Of a stretch of DNA of 64,000 nt, positions 22,949 through 35,570 are shown one piece after another (the first letter of the stretch is position 1; the number at the start of each line of letters is the position of its first letter). Source of the DNA: Hevea brasiliensis (lineage: Eukaryota > Streptophyta > Magnoliopsida > Malpighiales > Euphorbiaceae); assembly GCF_030052815.1 (NCBI RefSeq), contig NC_079503.1, positions 60,368,735 to 60,432,734 of the forward strand. The letters run 5' to 3'. The position numbers were made by a program, and so were the translations under genes. The notes under the pieces are model-generated. The model worked only from the letters and a program-made list of their open reading frames with translations, was not told the origin of the DNA and made no database searches.

Positions 22949-23985
22949 TGTAACACCCTAGGTAAATCCCACATCGAAAAAACACGGGAGAGATGCTGGG
23001 TATATAAGTTGATAGTTTGTAACCCCTATTGACGCGTTTTAAAAACCGTGAGGGCTTCGGCCCAGAGCGGACAATATCACTAGTGGGCCGGGCCATTACA
23101 TCTCTGGTATCAGAGCTGCTCCACGTGCAACCTTGAACGATGGTGGGGCAAACCTCAGCGAGGACGCTGAGTCCCATAAGGGGGGTGGATTGTAACACCC
23201 TAGGCAAATCCAACATCGACAAAACACGGGAGAGATGTTGAGTATATAAGTTGATGGTTCGTAACTACTAGTGACGCGTTTTAAAATCGTGAAGGCTTCG
23301 GCCGAGAGCGGATAATATCACTAGTGGGCCGGGCCATTACATTTGTGGTATCAGAGCCGCTCCGCGTGCAACCTTGAACGATGGTGGGGCAAACCTCAGC
23401 GAGGATGCTGAGTCCCATAAGGGGGGTGGATTGTAACACCCAAGGCAAATCCCACATCGACAAAACACGGGAGAGATGCTGGGTTCATAAGATGGAGGTT
23501 CCTAACCCCTATTGACGCGTTTTAAAACCGTGAGGGCTTTGGCCCAGAGCGGACAATATCACTAGTGGGTCGGGCCATTACATTTGTGGTATTGTAACAC
23601 CCTAGGCAAATCCCACATCGACAAAACACGGGAGAGATGCTGAGTATATAAGTTGATGGTTTGTAACCCCTATTGACGCGTTTTAAAAATCGTGAGGGCT
23701 TCAGCCCAGAGCGGACAATATCACTAGTGGGCCGGGCCATTACATTTGTGGTATCAGAGCCGCACCGCGTGCAACCTTGAACGATGGTGGGGAAAACCTC
23801 AGCGAGGACGCTGAGTCCCATAAGGGGGGTGGATTGTAACACCCTAGGCAAATCCCACATCGACAAAACACGGAAGAGATGCTAGGTTCATAAGATGGAG
23901 GTTCCTAACCCCTATTGACGCGTTTTAAAACCGTGAGGGCTTCAGCCCAGAGCGGACAATATCACTAGTGGGCCGGGCCATTACA
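22949..23985. mobile_element. TRIM tandem array: five LTRs, three full internals, TSD ATATT
   Basis: LTRs of 151-152 bp (TGTAACACCC...GGGCCATTACA) lie at 22949-23100, 23191-23341, 23432-23582, 23593-23744 and 23835-23985. Complete 90-bp internals (23101-23190, 23342-23431, 23745-23834) carry a primer site GGTATCAGAGC near their left end and a purine tract AAGGGGGGTGGAT at their right end, so the element reads left to right. The third internal is reduced to 10 bp (23583-23592). The whole array is flanked by ATATT at 22944-22948 and 23986-23990. There is no coding capacity; the open frames on the other strand are shadows of the repeat. I saw no 5S-rRNA-like block, so I do not call it Cassandra. 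Confidence 0.93.
22997..23012 (+). promoter_or_regulatory. TATA box of TRIM LTR
   Basis: GGGTATATAAG in the first LTR is a canonical TATA box about 50 bp into the repeat. It is kept in LTRs 1, 2 and 4; LTRs 3 and 5 have TTCATAAG instead. In such elements the LTR supplies the RNA polymerase II promoter; that it is used here is inferred. Confidence 0.5.
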
Positions 23986-25353
23986 ATATTCCCGATTTTT
24001 CTGGTAACACCGATTTTTGTCTGTTTCTCTATTTTTCATTTTTCTTTGTATTAATTTATTAATTTTTGTTTGATAATTCTAATGAAATTTATACTTTAAT
24101 AGATATTTATTTAAGTCTTAAAAATATTTTCCAGGGTTCCCCGCTGTCCAGAGCTAGTCAACAGTCCACGCCGCAACTTCCCGGTGCAGTCACCCATGGC
24201 TATGGTTCTTGACTCGTTTAACTTGGCTACATTTCATTGCTATTATTTTTCCTTTGTTTTTCTTGTATTTTATTTTCTTGTATTTCATTATTTTATGTCT
24301 CCTCACCCATATCTAAGTGTAGTTCTAGGCATCTTAGCTATCCGGATAACACTGGTCATCGGAACAGTAGAACGCACTACCAAACATAGGGGTGTTACAA
24401 TCTAGGCTATTGGATGTATAGTATAAGTTAAATTTATATTTAAAGTGTTTAAATATGAATTTAATTATGAGAAATTAATTAATAGATATTAATTAATTTA
24501 TTTATATTTGATATAAATTGATTAGAAGAGGAGAAATAATTATTTTGGGTTGAAAACTCAAGATTACAACGCAAGGGTAATTTGGTCATTTCACAGGGTG
24601 ACATGTGGCACCATGAGATGTTGACACATGGCATCATAGTTTGTCATTTGTCTTCCTATCAAGTATGATGATCAAAGTCAAGATTAAACCTAGCTTTGAC
24701 ACTTGGCTTAATATGATTAGGTCAATTAAAATTAAGATGCAATCAGAAGATGACATGTGGCAAGGGTTTTAAGTGATGACCTAATTATAAAAGGGAAAGA
24801 ATGAAAGAACAAAACACACATTCTGATTTTTCTAAAGAGGTGCCGCCACCCATAAAGCTCTCTTCCTCTCTTCTTCTTCTTCTCTCATTAATTCAAAGAG
24901 AATTGCCCATATTCTCTTGAATTAAAATTGCTAGAAATTGTTTCTATTGTCCTATATACATCTACAATCTCTCTAAAGGAAAATCCCTAATTTCTAATTG
25001 GTTGGCAAGGCTTGAAAACTATTCAAGGGGCTGCCATTGGTGATCTTGGTGTGGATAAACTAGAGCGACAACATTTGGGGTCCTGGGTGCTTCACAAAGG
25101 TACCAATCACATCCACAGTGCATCAAAAGGTTAGTGCACATATTCTTGTATCAATCTAGGGTTCTAATGAATTAATTTGTTAATTCTAAAATCTTAAATG
25201 GCAAATATAGATCCTAATACATATTAAAAGGGTTTTAATATGCAATTGAACATTGAAATCAATTAGGTATATAATGAATCTTGCATGATGCATGAGACCC
25301 TAGAAGAAAAATTTTGAATTCAATGTTCCAATCTAATAATTTTCATGCTTCCG

Positions 25354-26468
<1,115 letters not shown>

Positions 26469-27628
26469 GTATTGGCTTTATCGTGGTGTACAACCCGATA
26501 TTATTTTAGTGTCATGCTCTAAACTGTGCGAATGTTTTCAACACCCTTAATTTGTGCATATTTTGCTAAAAAGGTGATTGAAACAAATACTTGCAAATGG
26601 TTGAATATATTGTATTATTTTCTTGGATCAAGAAAAATGTGAATATTTTAAATGACTTATTATGATTTGGATAAATTGTGCTTGTTTGATCAAATGTTAT
26701 TCAACAAATGATTTATGTGATTGAAAATATTGACTTTGATTTTATGAATTTTGAAGAATTTAAATGGTCCAAGTTCTCTGTTATGATTTGTCAAAGTATG
26801 TTTTATATTGAATTTTAATTTATTAGTAGTGCACCACTGAGTTCACCGCTCAGCAATAGCTTTGTATGCTATCATAGGTGAAAGTAAGGATAGAGCAACT
26901 AAGTGAGATTACTTGAAGCTGTGACTTGAAGTTGTGTCGAGATTATTTTTGGGCATATCATAGGTATACCCTTGTATATTAGATTTTAATGTAATCATGC
27001 AGCTATTTGTATGTTATTACATTCAAGCAGTTGTACAAAAGTAGTTGTAATATTATTTTGGGACTTTAATCAAATGTAAATCATTATAATATTATTTTTG
27101 TGAATTTGATCGGTTGTAAGCTTTGTAATTTTAGTTTCCTCAATTCCAATGGATATCAACTTGTAATAAAAAAAAATGTTTTTGTATTATAAATATAAAG
27201 TTGTATTCTTTTTGGGTTGTCAATTAAAGAAAGCAATTTTTGAATATTGAATTATTCTCCTTATGATGAGATTGTTGAGAATGAAAAAAGATAGTTTGAA
27301 TTGATTGAGTTCTAATTGGGTACAGCATATTTTTATAAATTGTTTTTCGACAGGTTTGAAGAACTGTTTTACATAGTTTTAGCCATAACTACACGAATTT
27401 CCTGTAAAATTTTAAAAATGGCTAATTATTTCTAAATAAGTTTTATAACATATACTTGTATTGAAAACACTTAAATTAAATTTTTGTCACCACGCCAAAC
27501 TCTAAAATGATCTTATTTTATCAAAATTCCTTATAGTATATTTAATAGATTATTGATAGATGAAGTTCGGTAATTTATTAGGTATACTACAGGATCATGC
27601 CACATCTTACGGAGGGGTAAGGTGTGAT
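26469..27628 (+). mobile_element. Family C-like gypsy LTR 3' part (plus strand)
   Basis: It contains the GCACCACTGAG hairpin (26837-26853) and ends GGAGGGGTAAGGTGTGATA, the family C/D end with one change in the final ACA. It abuts the minus-strand LTR piece at 26468 in inverted orientation. Neither its start nor a target duplication can be found. Confidence 0.75.
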
Positions 27629-28619
27629 AAAGTTTCTTACAGCATTAGAAGAAGTTTGAGTTGAAGTAGGAAGGACTTCCTCATGTGATTATGACACAAG
27701 TTAGTCTTTGTGGAACCTTTTATTGTGTCCATTCTACCCACATATTTGGCATCTCATATTTACCATTCCTTTTCTAGACAGCCTCCCTTTAGTTGCTACC
27801 ATTTCAAGTTCTTCAGCTATTTTCTTCCTTGCCATATGCTTTCTTCCTCTCTTTCTCTAATTGCTTCATTAGGGATGATTATATAATTTTTTAATGCCTT
27901 TGGCCACATATCATGACCATTAATGTGGTGGATTACATGACTATAAACCCTTAAATAGGTTCTCATTGAATAACAGTCATGCACATAATCCTCAGGATTT
28001 TCTTTGTTTCCAAATATGACTACACAAGCATGAGCACAAGGAATGCCATTTAATTCCCACCTATGATAAGTGCATGTCTTCTCCACCATGTTAACAACAA
28101 ACTAACTTCCCTGCCCAACCACCAACCCCCACCCCTAATAAAAAAAAAAACTTGGACTTGTGGACCACCCGAAAACTGAGGTTGAAACAAAATGAACAAG
28201 TTTTTCAATATCTTTGGACAAATTACGCTCTGAATTTTATGCATTTGTTCTCTCTTTATAAACAATCTCCTCATCAATTTTGTTCTAATCATTTCTAGCA
28301 TGGTAATGGTTGGTTTGTCCTTTGCATCTAAGATGTACCTATTGAAGCACTCACACAAATTATTTGTTAACATATCATAGACTGCAATGGTTTTAAAGTA
28401 AGCTCTAGACCAATTTTCACAATTAGCTTCATTATTTTTATTCTCAATCTTTTCTAACCAAAAGTTCAATTTGGCTTGGTAAGTGACCCTAGCTGCATTT
28501 CACACTTGGTCTTTATGTTCCTTCTTTTTAAATCTACCCCTAAAGTTTGTGTACATGTGTCTAACACATAACATGTGTTCTAAATTAAGAAACATCTCAC
28601 TGACCACATTAACAAGTCC

Positions 28620-28749
28620 CTGAATCCACCCAATTCAAATATATTCACAAGTGGTTTGATAAAAAAAAAAAGAATTGAGTTAGTAAATATAAAAATTATA
28701 ATAAGGAGTTATGTATTTAATATGAAAAATACTTTAAATTCAAGTTTAT
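28620..28749 (-). other. MULE intron 2 with mutated donor
   Basis: Conserved transposase sequence stops after the SNRQK codons and resumes at GGACTTGTTAATG, right after ...GGATTCAG. The 130 bp between are AT-rich and full of stops. The donor now reads AAAAG/ATAAAC, one G-to-A step from GTAAAC. Confidence 0.65.
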
Positions 28750-30103
28750 CTTTTGCCTATTTGACATGAAACACCATTAGTGATTGTTGTACATGTGCAG
28801 ATCTTCTTTAAGTTGCTCTAAGAACCATTGCCAACTGTCTTTATTCTCTACACGCATAACAGCATATGCTAAAGGGAACATACAATCATTTGGATCTATA
28901 CCTACTGCTGAGAATAGTTGTCCCCCATAAGTCCTTTTTAACCAATATCCATCCAGACAAATGAGGTTCCTACAAACATCTTTAAATGCCTCTTTTAAAG
29001 CTGACAAATAGATGTACATCCTAGCAAACTCTCCCTTCTCTTCTTTAAATGCCGTTGTACTCCCAAGATTAGTTCTTAAAATTTTACACCCATAATCATG
29101 CAATCTACCATACTAGGCAGCCTCATGCCCATGAATCCTTTTTAAAGCATGATCTTTTACTCTCCAAGCTTTGGCCATGCTAATACTTATGCTGTAATCT
29201 TCTTTAATCCCCCCAATTAACCCTATTAAAGTCAAGTCTAGATCATTTCTGAAGGTCTCAAAGTAGTGTGAAGCAACCCATTTTACAGTGACATGGTAGT
29301 TTGTAAAACTCTTTCCACAACTATGTTTCAATGAAGCTATCTTTATTTGCATGGTTTGATCATTTGGGTCTTTAGGGTGTAATTTACTTGCCCAAATCCC
29401 ATAGCCACACCCCTTCTACATCTAGCTTATACCCACTGGAAGTCAATTTAAAAAAAAAAAAAAATCAAATTTATGCTTAATCCCATAAGCACTACATCTA
29501 ACTTTAAACTCATCTCTAGTTGAGAACACCATGCCAACCTTGAATGTAAGGCCATCAATATCCCTATCCATATTAAACTTTAGAAATCTAATCTTTTCCC
29601 CATCACTCTCAGAATCTGAATTAGAATGCAACTCATCTGAATCAACATATCAAAATTAGTATCAGCTGTGTCAAACCTCAAATTAGCCCCAATACCTTCA
29701 TTCCTCATTCTTTCCTTGGTTGCTTTACGCGTACCCTTCTGATTTTGCTTTTGATTATTACTGTCATTATAAACTTTAGCATTAATTCCATGAACAACAT
29801 CCTGAACATCTTCATCCCTTTCTTCCATTTCATACTCATTATCATCTAATTCATCATCTGTCCGAGCCTTTACCCCTAACATATTGGAATTTCCCTCTTT
29901 AACATTCACTCCTTTTTTGGAATCATTACATGATCCCTCCACTGTAACCAACATTTACTTCTTCACATGGAACATCTTGACTATTATTCCCAAAATTCCC
30001 CATATTTTCTTCCATAATGCCATTAATATAATCATCAAATCTCTCACTCCCCATTAAAGCATCAATATACTCATTAAATCCATCATCAGCATCTACTTCC
30101 TTT

Positions 30104-32210
30104 AGCAGAAGCATGAAAAATATAAGTTTAGAACATTGAATTCAAAAATTTTCTTCTAGGGTCTCATGCATCATGCAAGATTCATTATTTACCTAATTGA
30201 TTTCAATGTTAAACAGCATATTAAAACACTTTTAATATGTTTTTGGATCTACATTTTCCATTGAAGATTTTAGAATTAACAGATTAATTCATTAGAACCC
30301 TGATTAATTTAAGAACATGTGCACTAACCTTTTGATGCACTGTAGTTGTGTTTGATACCTTTGGGATGCACTTAGGACACCAAATGTTGTCCCTCTAGCT
30401 TGTTCACACCAAGATCACCAATGGAAGCCCCTTAAACAGCTTCTCAAGCCTTTCCAATCAATTAGAAATTAAGATTTTGGCTTTAGAGAGATTACAGATG
30501 CATACAGGACACTAGAAATGATTTCTAGCAATTTTAATTTAAGAGAATGTTGGCAATTCTCTTTGAATTGATAAAAGATGAAGAAAAAGAAGAGAGGGAG
30601 AGGTCTCCAAGGGTGGCAGCACATATGAAACAACAGCAGCTTCTAATTTTGTTCTTTTAACCTTTCCCTTATATAGCTAGGTCATCACTTAAAACCCTTG
30701 CCACATATCACTTTCTGATTTGCTCTTAGTTTAATTGACCCAATCACATTGTGCCAAGTGTCAAACTTAGATTTAATCTTGACTTTGATCATCTTACATG
30801 ATTAAAAGACAAATGGCAAGCTTATGTGTAATGCTATGTGTCACCATCTCATGGTACCACATGTCACCTTGTGAAATGACCAAAATACCCTTGATTCTTA
30901 ATTTTGAGTTCTCAACCCAAAATAATTATTTCTCTTCTTCTAATCAATTTATATCAAATATAAATTAATTAATTAATCTCTATTAATTAATTTCTCATAA
31001 TTAAATTCATATTTAAACACTTTAAATATAAATTTAACTTAAACTATACATCCAATAACCTAGATTTGTTTTCAAGCCATGCTAAAGACTTTGCAATCTA
31101 ATTACAAACCAAATCTATTTAATTAATCAATTAAACTCTTTAGCTAATTAATTAAATCACATTTAACTTGGTGATTACTTATGTATGTGTGTGACTTACT
31201 AGGCTCATCACTAATTGGCAATGAGATATGATATCAACTCTTAATATCATCAGAACTCTTTCTTACCATAAATGATTTCTCTAAATCATTTTAGGCAGCT
31301 CATAGACTATGGTTAACACCTAGTATAACATGCCATAGCCACCCAATCAGTAATAAGGTTTACCTTAAATGAACCTATAATCATATGTTACCATGCACTA
31401 GAATCTCTCTGTTACAAAATCCCAATTCGAGCTGGAGTCATGGTTTATGTCAAATCCCATTTGCTATGAATATTATGTTCTCTTTTAATTCCAGTTCTTG
31501 ATTAAAAAGATTTTCTCATCAGAAACTCTTTTCTGATTAAATCTATCTGTCCTGGCTAGGAACTTGAAACATCAAGAGCAATTAAATGAACATAGGATTT
31601 TATCCCTATTTACTTAGAGTAACAGATTCCATCTTGATCAACACCTACCTCCATATATAACTAGTAGGAGCCAACACATGCGTATATACCCATACACAGT
31701 ACAAGTATGAAAGCAGTATCAAACTCAAACCACCTATATACAAGATAACTGTGCTATCTCAGATCTAAAGATTATATGCACTGATATGATTTATGACGAT
31801 GCATTGACAAGAGTAAACTCCAAGTGCTAGTCATAAATGTCACTGGTTCGGCCTACTTATCATGCATAAGTGCCTATCATGTTTGTTATATGACATGAGA
31901 CTCACCATTCCATCTTATTTACATCTCATATAAATAACTTGGGAACAAACATGATTAAAATCTTTCTGGAGAAGTCATGTCCTTATTATGAAGTATCCTC
32001 GATTGTGAACCAATTTATGATACTTTGTGCTAGAAATACTGTCACTCATATTCTTAACAACTTAATAATAGAATTTCTAACAAAATATCAATGGACCTTT
32101 TCTATTACACATAAATATATTATGTAAATGGAAAAGTGAAAATGTTTTTTATTAATAAAACATGTACAAGATACATACTAAATGATATGCTCTAGGGCAT
32201 ACTACTAACA
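30104..32210 (-). mobile_element. Copia LTR inserted in MULE gene (probable solo LTR)
   Basis: It matches 7832-8983 plus 24405-25353 along its whole length in inverse orientation. It begins at 32210 with TGTTAGTAGT on the minus strand and ends near 30104. On both sides the neighbouring DNA is MULE coding sequence in the same orientation, and there is no primer site or polypurine tract, so it is a solo LTR. A clean 5-bp target duplication is not visible (right flank TACAC has no left match), which suggests the 3' border was trimmed. Confidence 0.85.
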
Positions 32211-33019
32211 TACACTACCATCACTATTCTGTTCATTTACACCATGTTCATTGAAACTTACTTCACATTGCACATCATTTACAATCTCTATATTAGAATT
32301 AACATCAACTTCCCTATCACATAATAAATTTGCATGATTAGTGGTCTAACTACTCTCCCTAATTTCAATTGTTTTAGCTAAAGGTTGCATTACTATTTCT
32401 TCCTCAATCTCCTTAATAACCAAACTAGACTGGTTTAGCAGACTGTCATTAATTTGAAATTCTCTTTTCAAGTCTTCAATTGTCAAATGCTCTACATAAA
32501 TATCTACCTCACCATATTCAATAGCATGCTCACTCATTATTGCTACATCACTGTCAGAACCTAATGTCATTAAATGACCTTTATAATTAGCAACCAGAAC
32601 CCTCTAATAATACCTTAATAAACCATGTAACTGTAAGCCCTGACATAATTGATCTATCCTCACTAATGACATTTCATCATCTTGACAGAAAGGAACTATC
32701 TAAGTGACTCCATTATAATAGCCCCACTCTCCCTTAACCCCCTTAACATGTAATATTATAGTAAAAAACCTAGAACCACTAGGTCCTGCAACATGTAATA
32801 ATTTGGCCACAATAAACAAACCAAATTTAATACTTATTTACCATAAGTACAGAACTCTAAATTTTTGACAATATACAATTACAAAACCCTAACTTTTTAG
32901 CTATATATAAAAATTTCTTCATTTCACTATTATCAATAGAAAACCCTAAACCATTACCAAAACACAACCTTTACACTCATGAAGTATTTAGTGTGTTTAC
33001 CTGTCGAGGGGGTAGCCAT

Positions 33020-33831
33020 ATTCTTGTGAGGTTTCCAACCTCTGCAAATATTCACATATCTGTCACCCACTGCACCTTCATCCCTTTCAATGTGGCCCTA
33101 CCCACATTATATTTGGCTATTAGAAAAGATATGACAAAATAATACTTTCGATGAAAATGTCAAGAAAGCAATACTCACACCCAAACAAAAGAGAGATGAA
33201 AAATGTTTTCTCCAAATAAAACTTACCTTTTCACTTTGGTCAAATTAGGGTTTGTTTTATACCTATGTCATTGAAGGAGAATGTCATTGAAGGAGATGAT
33301 ATACCAGAGAAAGGTGAGTGATAAGAAGGAAATGAAGAGAAAGTTTCAAAGAGAGTGGCAGATTTATGAGGAATGATTGCAATCTCCTCGAGAAGGTAAT
33401 GCAAGAGTGGAAGATGAGAGAGAGAGGATTTGTGTGATGTGGATTTATTTTCATTTAAAAATGACACCTTGGACTGACACATAAGCAAGTCACCAAAGCT
33501 TATACTGGATTCTAGTTTAAAGGACTGTCATTGCAATTAAAAGTAAGTTAAATGATTTCATTTTAACAAATCAAAGTTTAGGGTTGCAATTGAAAATGCC
33601 CCTAAAGTTTAGGGATAAATGGTGCAATTAATCCTAATATTCTGTATCAGAATTAGGGGAGTTTATCTCACCTTGGTTCTTTGAACGACTTATCAATTTT
33701 GCTTAGATCTCCAAGTTTATGATAATGAATGCTTGCATTTTTTTGGTTTAATTCATAATCTAGAGAATTCAAGTCAAGATTTGTTTGCTTAAGTGTTGAT
33801 TATCATCTCTACATCTCAGTTTGTCATGACC
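33020..33831 (-). other. MULE 5' flank with possible terminal inverted repeat
   Basis: This is leader and upstream DNA of the MULE. The stretch about 33575-33640 (minus strand: ATTGCACCATTTATCCC then TAAACTTTAGGG) resembles MULE terminal repeats I know from plants. No partner is visible at the other end, which is cut by an LTR at 27628. The open frame at 33240-33488 shows no family features. From 33660 to 33831 I recognise nothing. Confidence 0.4.
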
Positions 33832-35570
33832 CATCTTTTGAGCTAGAACGGCACTAGAACTTGGGCTAGTAAAAAGCCCCCGAAGCCCATAGTAAGCCTT
33901 ACTGCTCCCAAACCTATGATCATATCCAAAATTCAAGGCCCAATATATAAGGCCAACTTAACCCAATAACTATTAGAAATCCACAACCAGCATGCACAAA
34001 CCATTTAATGCCATTAATTGTCATTAATTAATATAATATATTTAAACACTAGTGTCACAACAAAGTTCTAAGAATAAAATAAATAATTAAATAAACTAAT
34101 AAATAAATAAATATTCCTAATTAACAATATTATACCCCGTAGGAAATGGTGCAAGTTAGACTTTAAAGAGAATTACTCCTATTGCAACTGGGGAAAATTT
34201 TATTGAACAAGAGTGAGCATTCGACTTAATGAGTTTAAAAGTTGATTACAAATGCAATTTTAACAACTACATAAAACTAATGCAGTTCTACCATGAAATG
34301 CATATGCAATACATATAACAAATAATTCACCCAATATTCACACGAGAAGATAATTTGGAGCTATTCACGCACCTAGCGTATCACATCAATGCATAAATAT
34401 GGGAGCTAATCTCTTATACAGCTCTCTCAATCTAAATCCCACTAGCAAGCTCAAATCAAGCCAGACTTTTGCTTAAATCCAAGTATGGGAGCCAGCGAGA
34501 TCAGCTCAAAGCCGTGCCTGACCCTGACTTTCCATATCCATAAGGACCAGGTTCCAACGAGACTAGCTCAAGCCCGACTACCTGTCCAATTCATATCCAT
34601 CATATACTATATATATATATATATATATATATAACACAGCTCCAAATTATCCTTAGGGTGGCAAACACAAGTAATTATCAATAATTAAATATGCAATAAC
34701 AAGAATGCTTCTAATTTATTTATCTAAGCATGTAAATATATTTATAAAATGCATAAGCAAGCCAAAAACATATAAATAATATTGAAATTACAAAATATAA
34801 TCAATATCCAACTCACAGAGCTGACGACTCGACTGTAGCTACTCTGGTTGGAAGAAAAAGATGACTTGACCTGATCACCTATACAGACACACTGACCTTT
34901 ATTAATTGACTGACAGAATTAACCAATTAATTTAATCTATAAAAATAAGAATAAATCCTAAAGTCTTATCAAAATTTCGACACAGTCTCCCTTATAACTA
35001 GACCTAACCCCTGTATGAAAACTTAAATCTATAATTCAACACTTATATAAACTTACACAAATTTCCAACTTATACCTTCACACAAATATTAATTCCAATA
35101 CTTAATACCCAAATCTCAATTAAAATATTCCACAAGATATCGATATCACCACAAGTCCAAATAAAACACATATATTTATTTCTTAAAAATAATCCACAAT
35201 AACTTGAAAATTCACTAAACACCATATTCTATCTCAAAATAATTTTAGTTTCATCAAAATAACTTATTCAACTTAATTCGATCCTTAATACCTATTTTAG
35301 CACTTTGTACATTAAAATTTATATATAATATTCCAACTGTCAGATAATTTTCAAATTTTAACCATCTGTTCAACACATCCAAATACAACATCAATAAAAA
35401 TTTTAGCAACAAAATATTTCTACATCATGAGATATCAAAACATCTATCTAACCCTTCAAATTTTGAATTTTTTAGAAATGATTCTCAGACAAATTATTCA
35501 AAATAATTTATATCTCATAAAGCACAACTCCAAAATTCACCAAATTTTAATACAACAGCTCTAATATTCT
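33832..35570 (-). mobile_element. Gypsy-type LTR fragment of a further family
   Basis: It begins TGTCATGACCC, the inverse of an LTR end GGGTCATGACA, and is AT-rich with no coding capacity. A segment near 34800-34860 (minus strand: AGTAGCTACAGTCGAGTCG) occupies the place of the post-hairpin region in the other LTRs. It is cut at 35571 by the family C element. A short TA run lies at 34608-34633. Family assignment is uncertain. Confidence 0.5.
34608..34633. repeat. (TA)n microsatellite, 26 bp
   Basis: Short TA run inside the LTR fragment. Confidence 0.9.

Larger units (their letters stand above)
8984..24399 (-). mobile_element. Family C gypsy solo LTR, interrupted, TSD ATCTA
   Basis: In plus coordinates the unit starts TGTCACACCC (8984) and ends GGTGTTACA (24399). 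It is flanked by ATCTA at 8979-8983 and 24400-24404. Subtracting the nested family B element and TRIM array with their duplicated bases leaves about 3.5 kb, one LTR length, with no internal domain, so this is a solo LTR. The intact copia copy near 31064 shows the target with a single ATCTA. The left part (8984-11606) is the LTR 3' portion, with its hairpin at 9611-9630 and a single copy of the 47-bp unit at 9729-9775. The right part (22483-24399) is the LTR 5' portion. Confidence 0.93.
7832..25353 (+). mobile_element. Copia LTR (plus strand), split by nested insertions
   Basis: The LTR runs 7832-8983 and continues 24405-25353, about 2.1 kb in total, the same length as the uninterrupted copy at 30104-32210. 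It is a 3' LTR because a copia polypurine tract lies just before it. The gap 8984-24399 holds a family C solo LTR with its own nested elements. The right end, near TTTTCATGCTTCCGCT, coincides with where homology to the 30104 copy also stops. That position may be the LTR terminus, although it lacks the usual CA. Confidence 0.85.
27690..33019 (-). pseudogene. MULE (MuDR-like) transposase gene, degenerate, split by a copia LTR
   Basis: Minus-strand Mutator-like transposase. Start ATG at 33017-33019 in a 19-base first exon ending ACAG; intron 1 (32786-33000, GTAAAC...TTGCAG) is phase 1; exon 2 (to 32211) carries the N-terminal domain, with WGYYNG, DDEMS and VDIYVEH. A copia LTR intervenes at 32210-30104, then the frame resumes with EVDADDGFNEY. 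Next come an MuDR-type domain (VGMVFSTRDEFK, about 29530), a CGKSF segment (about 29300), the catalytic core with LDGYWLKRTYGGQL (about 28940) and SWQWFLEQLK, intron 2 (28620-28749), CVRHMYTNFRG (about 28565), a SWIM zinc finger (CTYHRWELNGIPCAHA, about 28030-28080) and a final zinc knuckle (about 27740-27765). Several stops and frameshifts are present. The second catalytic Asp is Asn (28759-28761) and the intron 2 donor reads AT instead of GT. It cannot encode an active enzyme. Confidence 0.9.

Noticed and set aside
22914..23866. Three similar minus-strand open frames of 60-114 codons
   Set aside because: They are the reverse strand of the TRIM repeat units; their similarity to each other reflects the repeat, and they cross LTR borders.
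22949..23985. CRISPR-like or Cassandra interpretation of the regular repeat
   Set aside because: Units are LTRs with TG...CA ends, primer sites and purine tracts, in a plant context; no 5S rRNA-like block was seen.
33240..33488. 82-codon minus-strand frame upstream of the MULE
   Set aside because: Low-complexity, serine-rich translation of leader DNA; the readable MULE start and first intron lie downstream of it.
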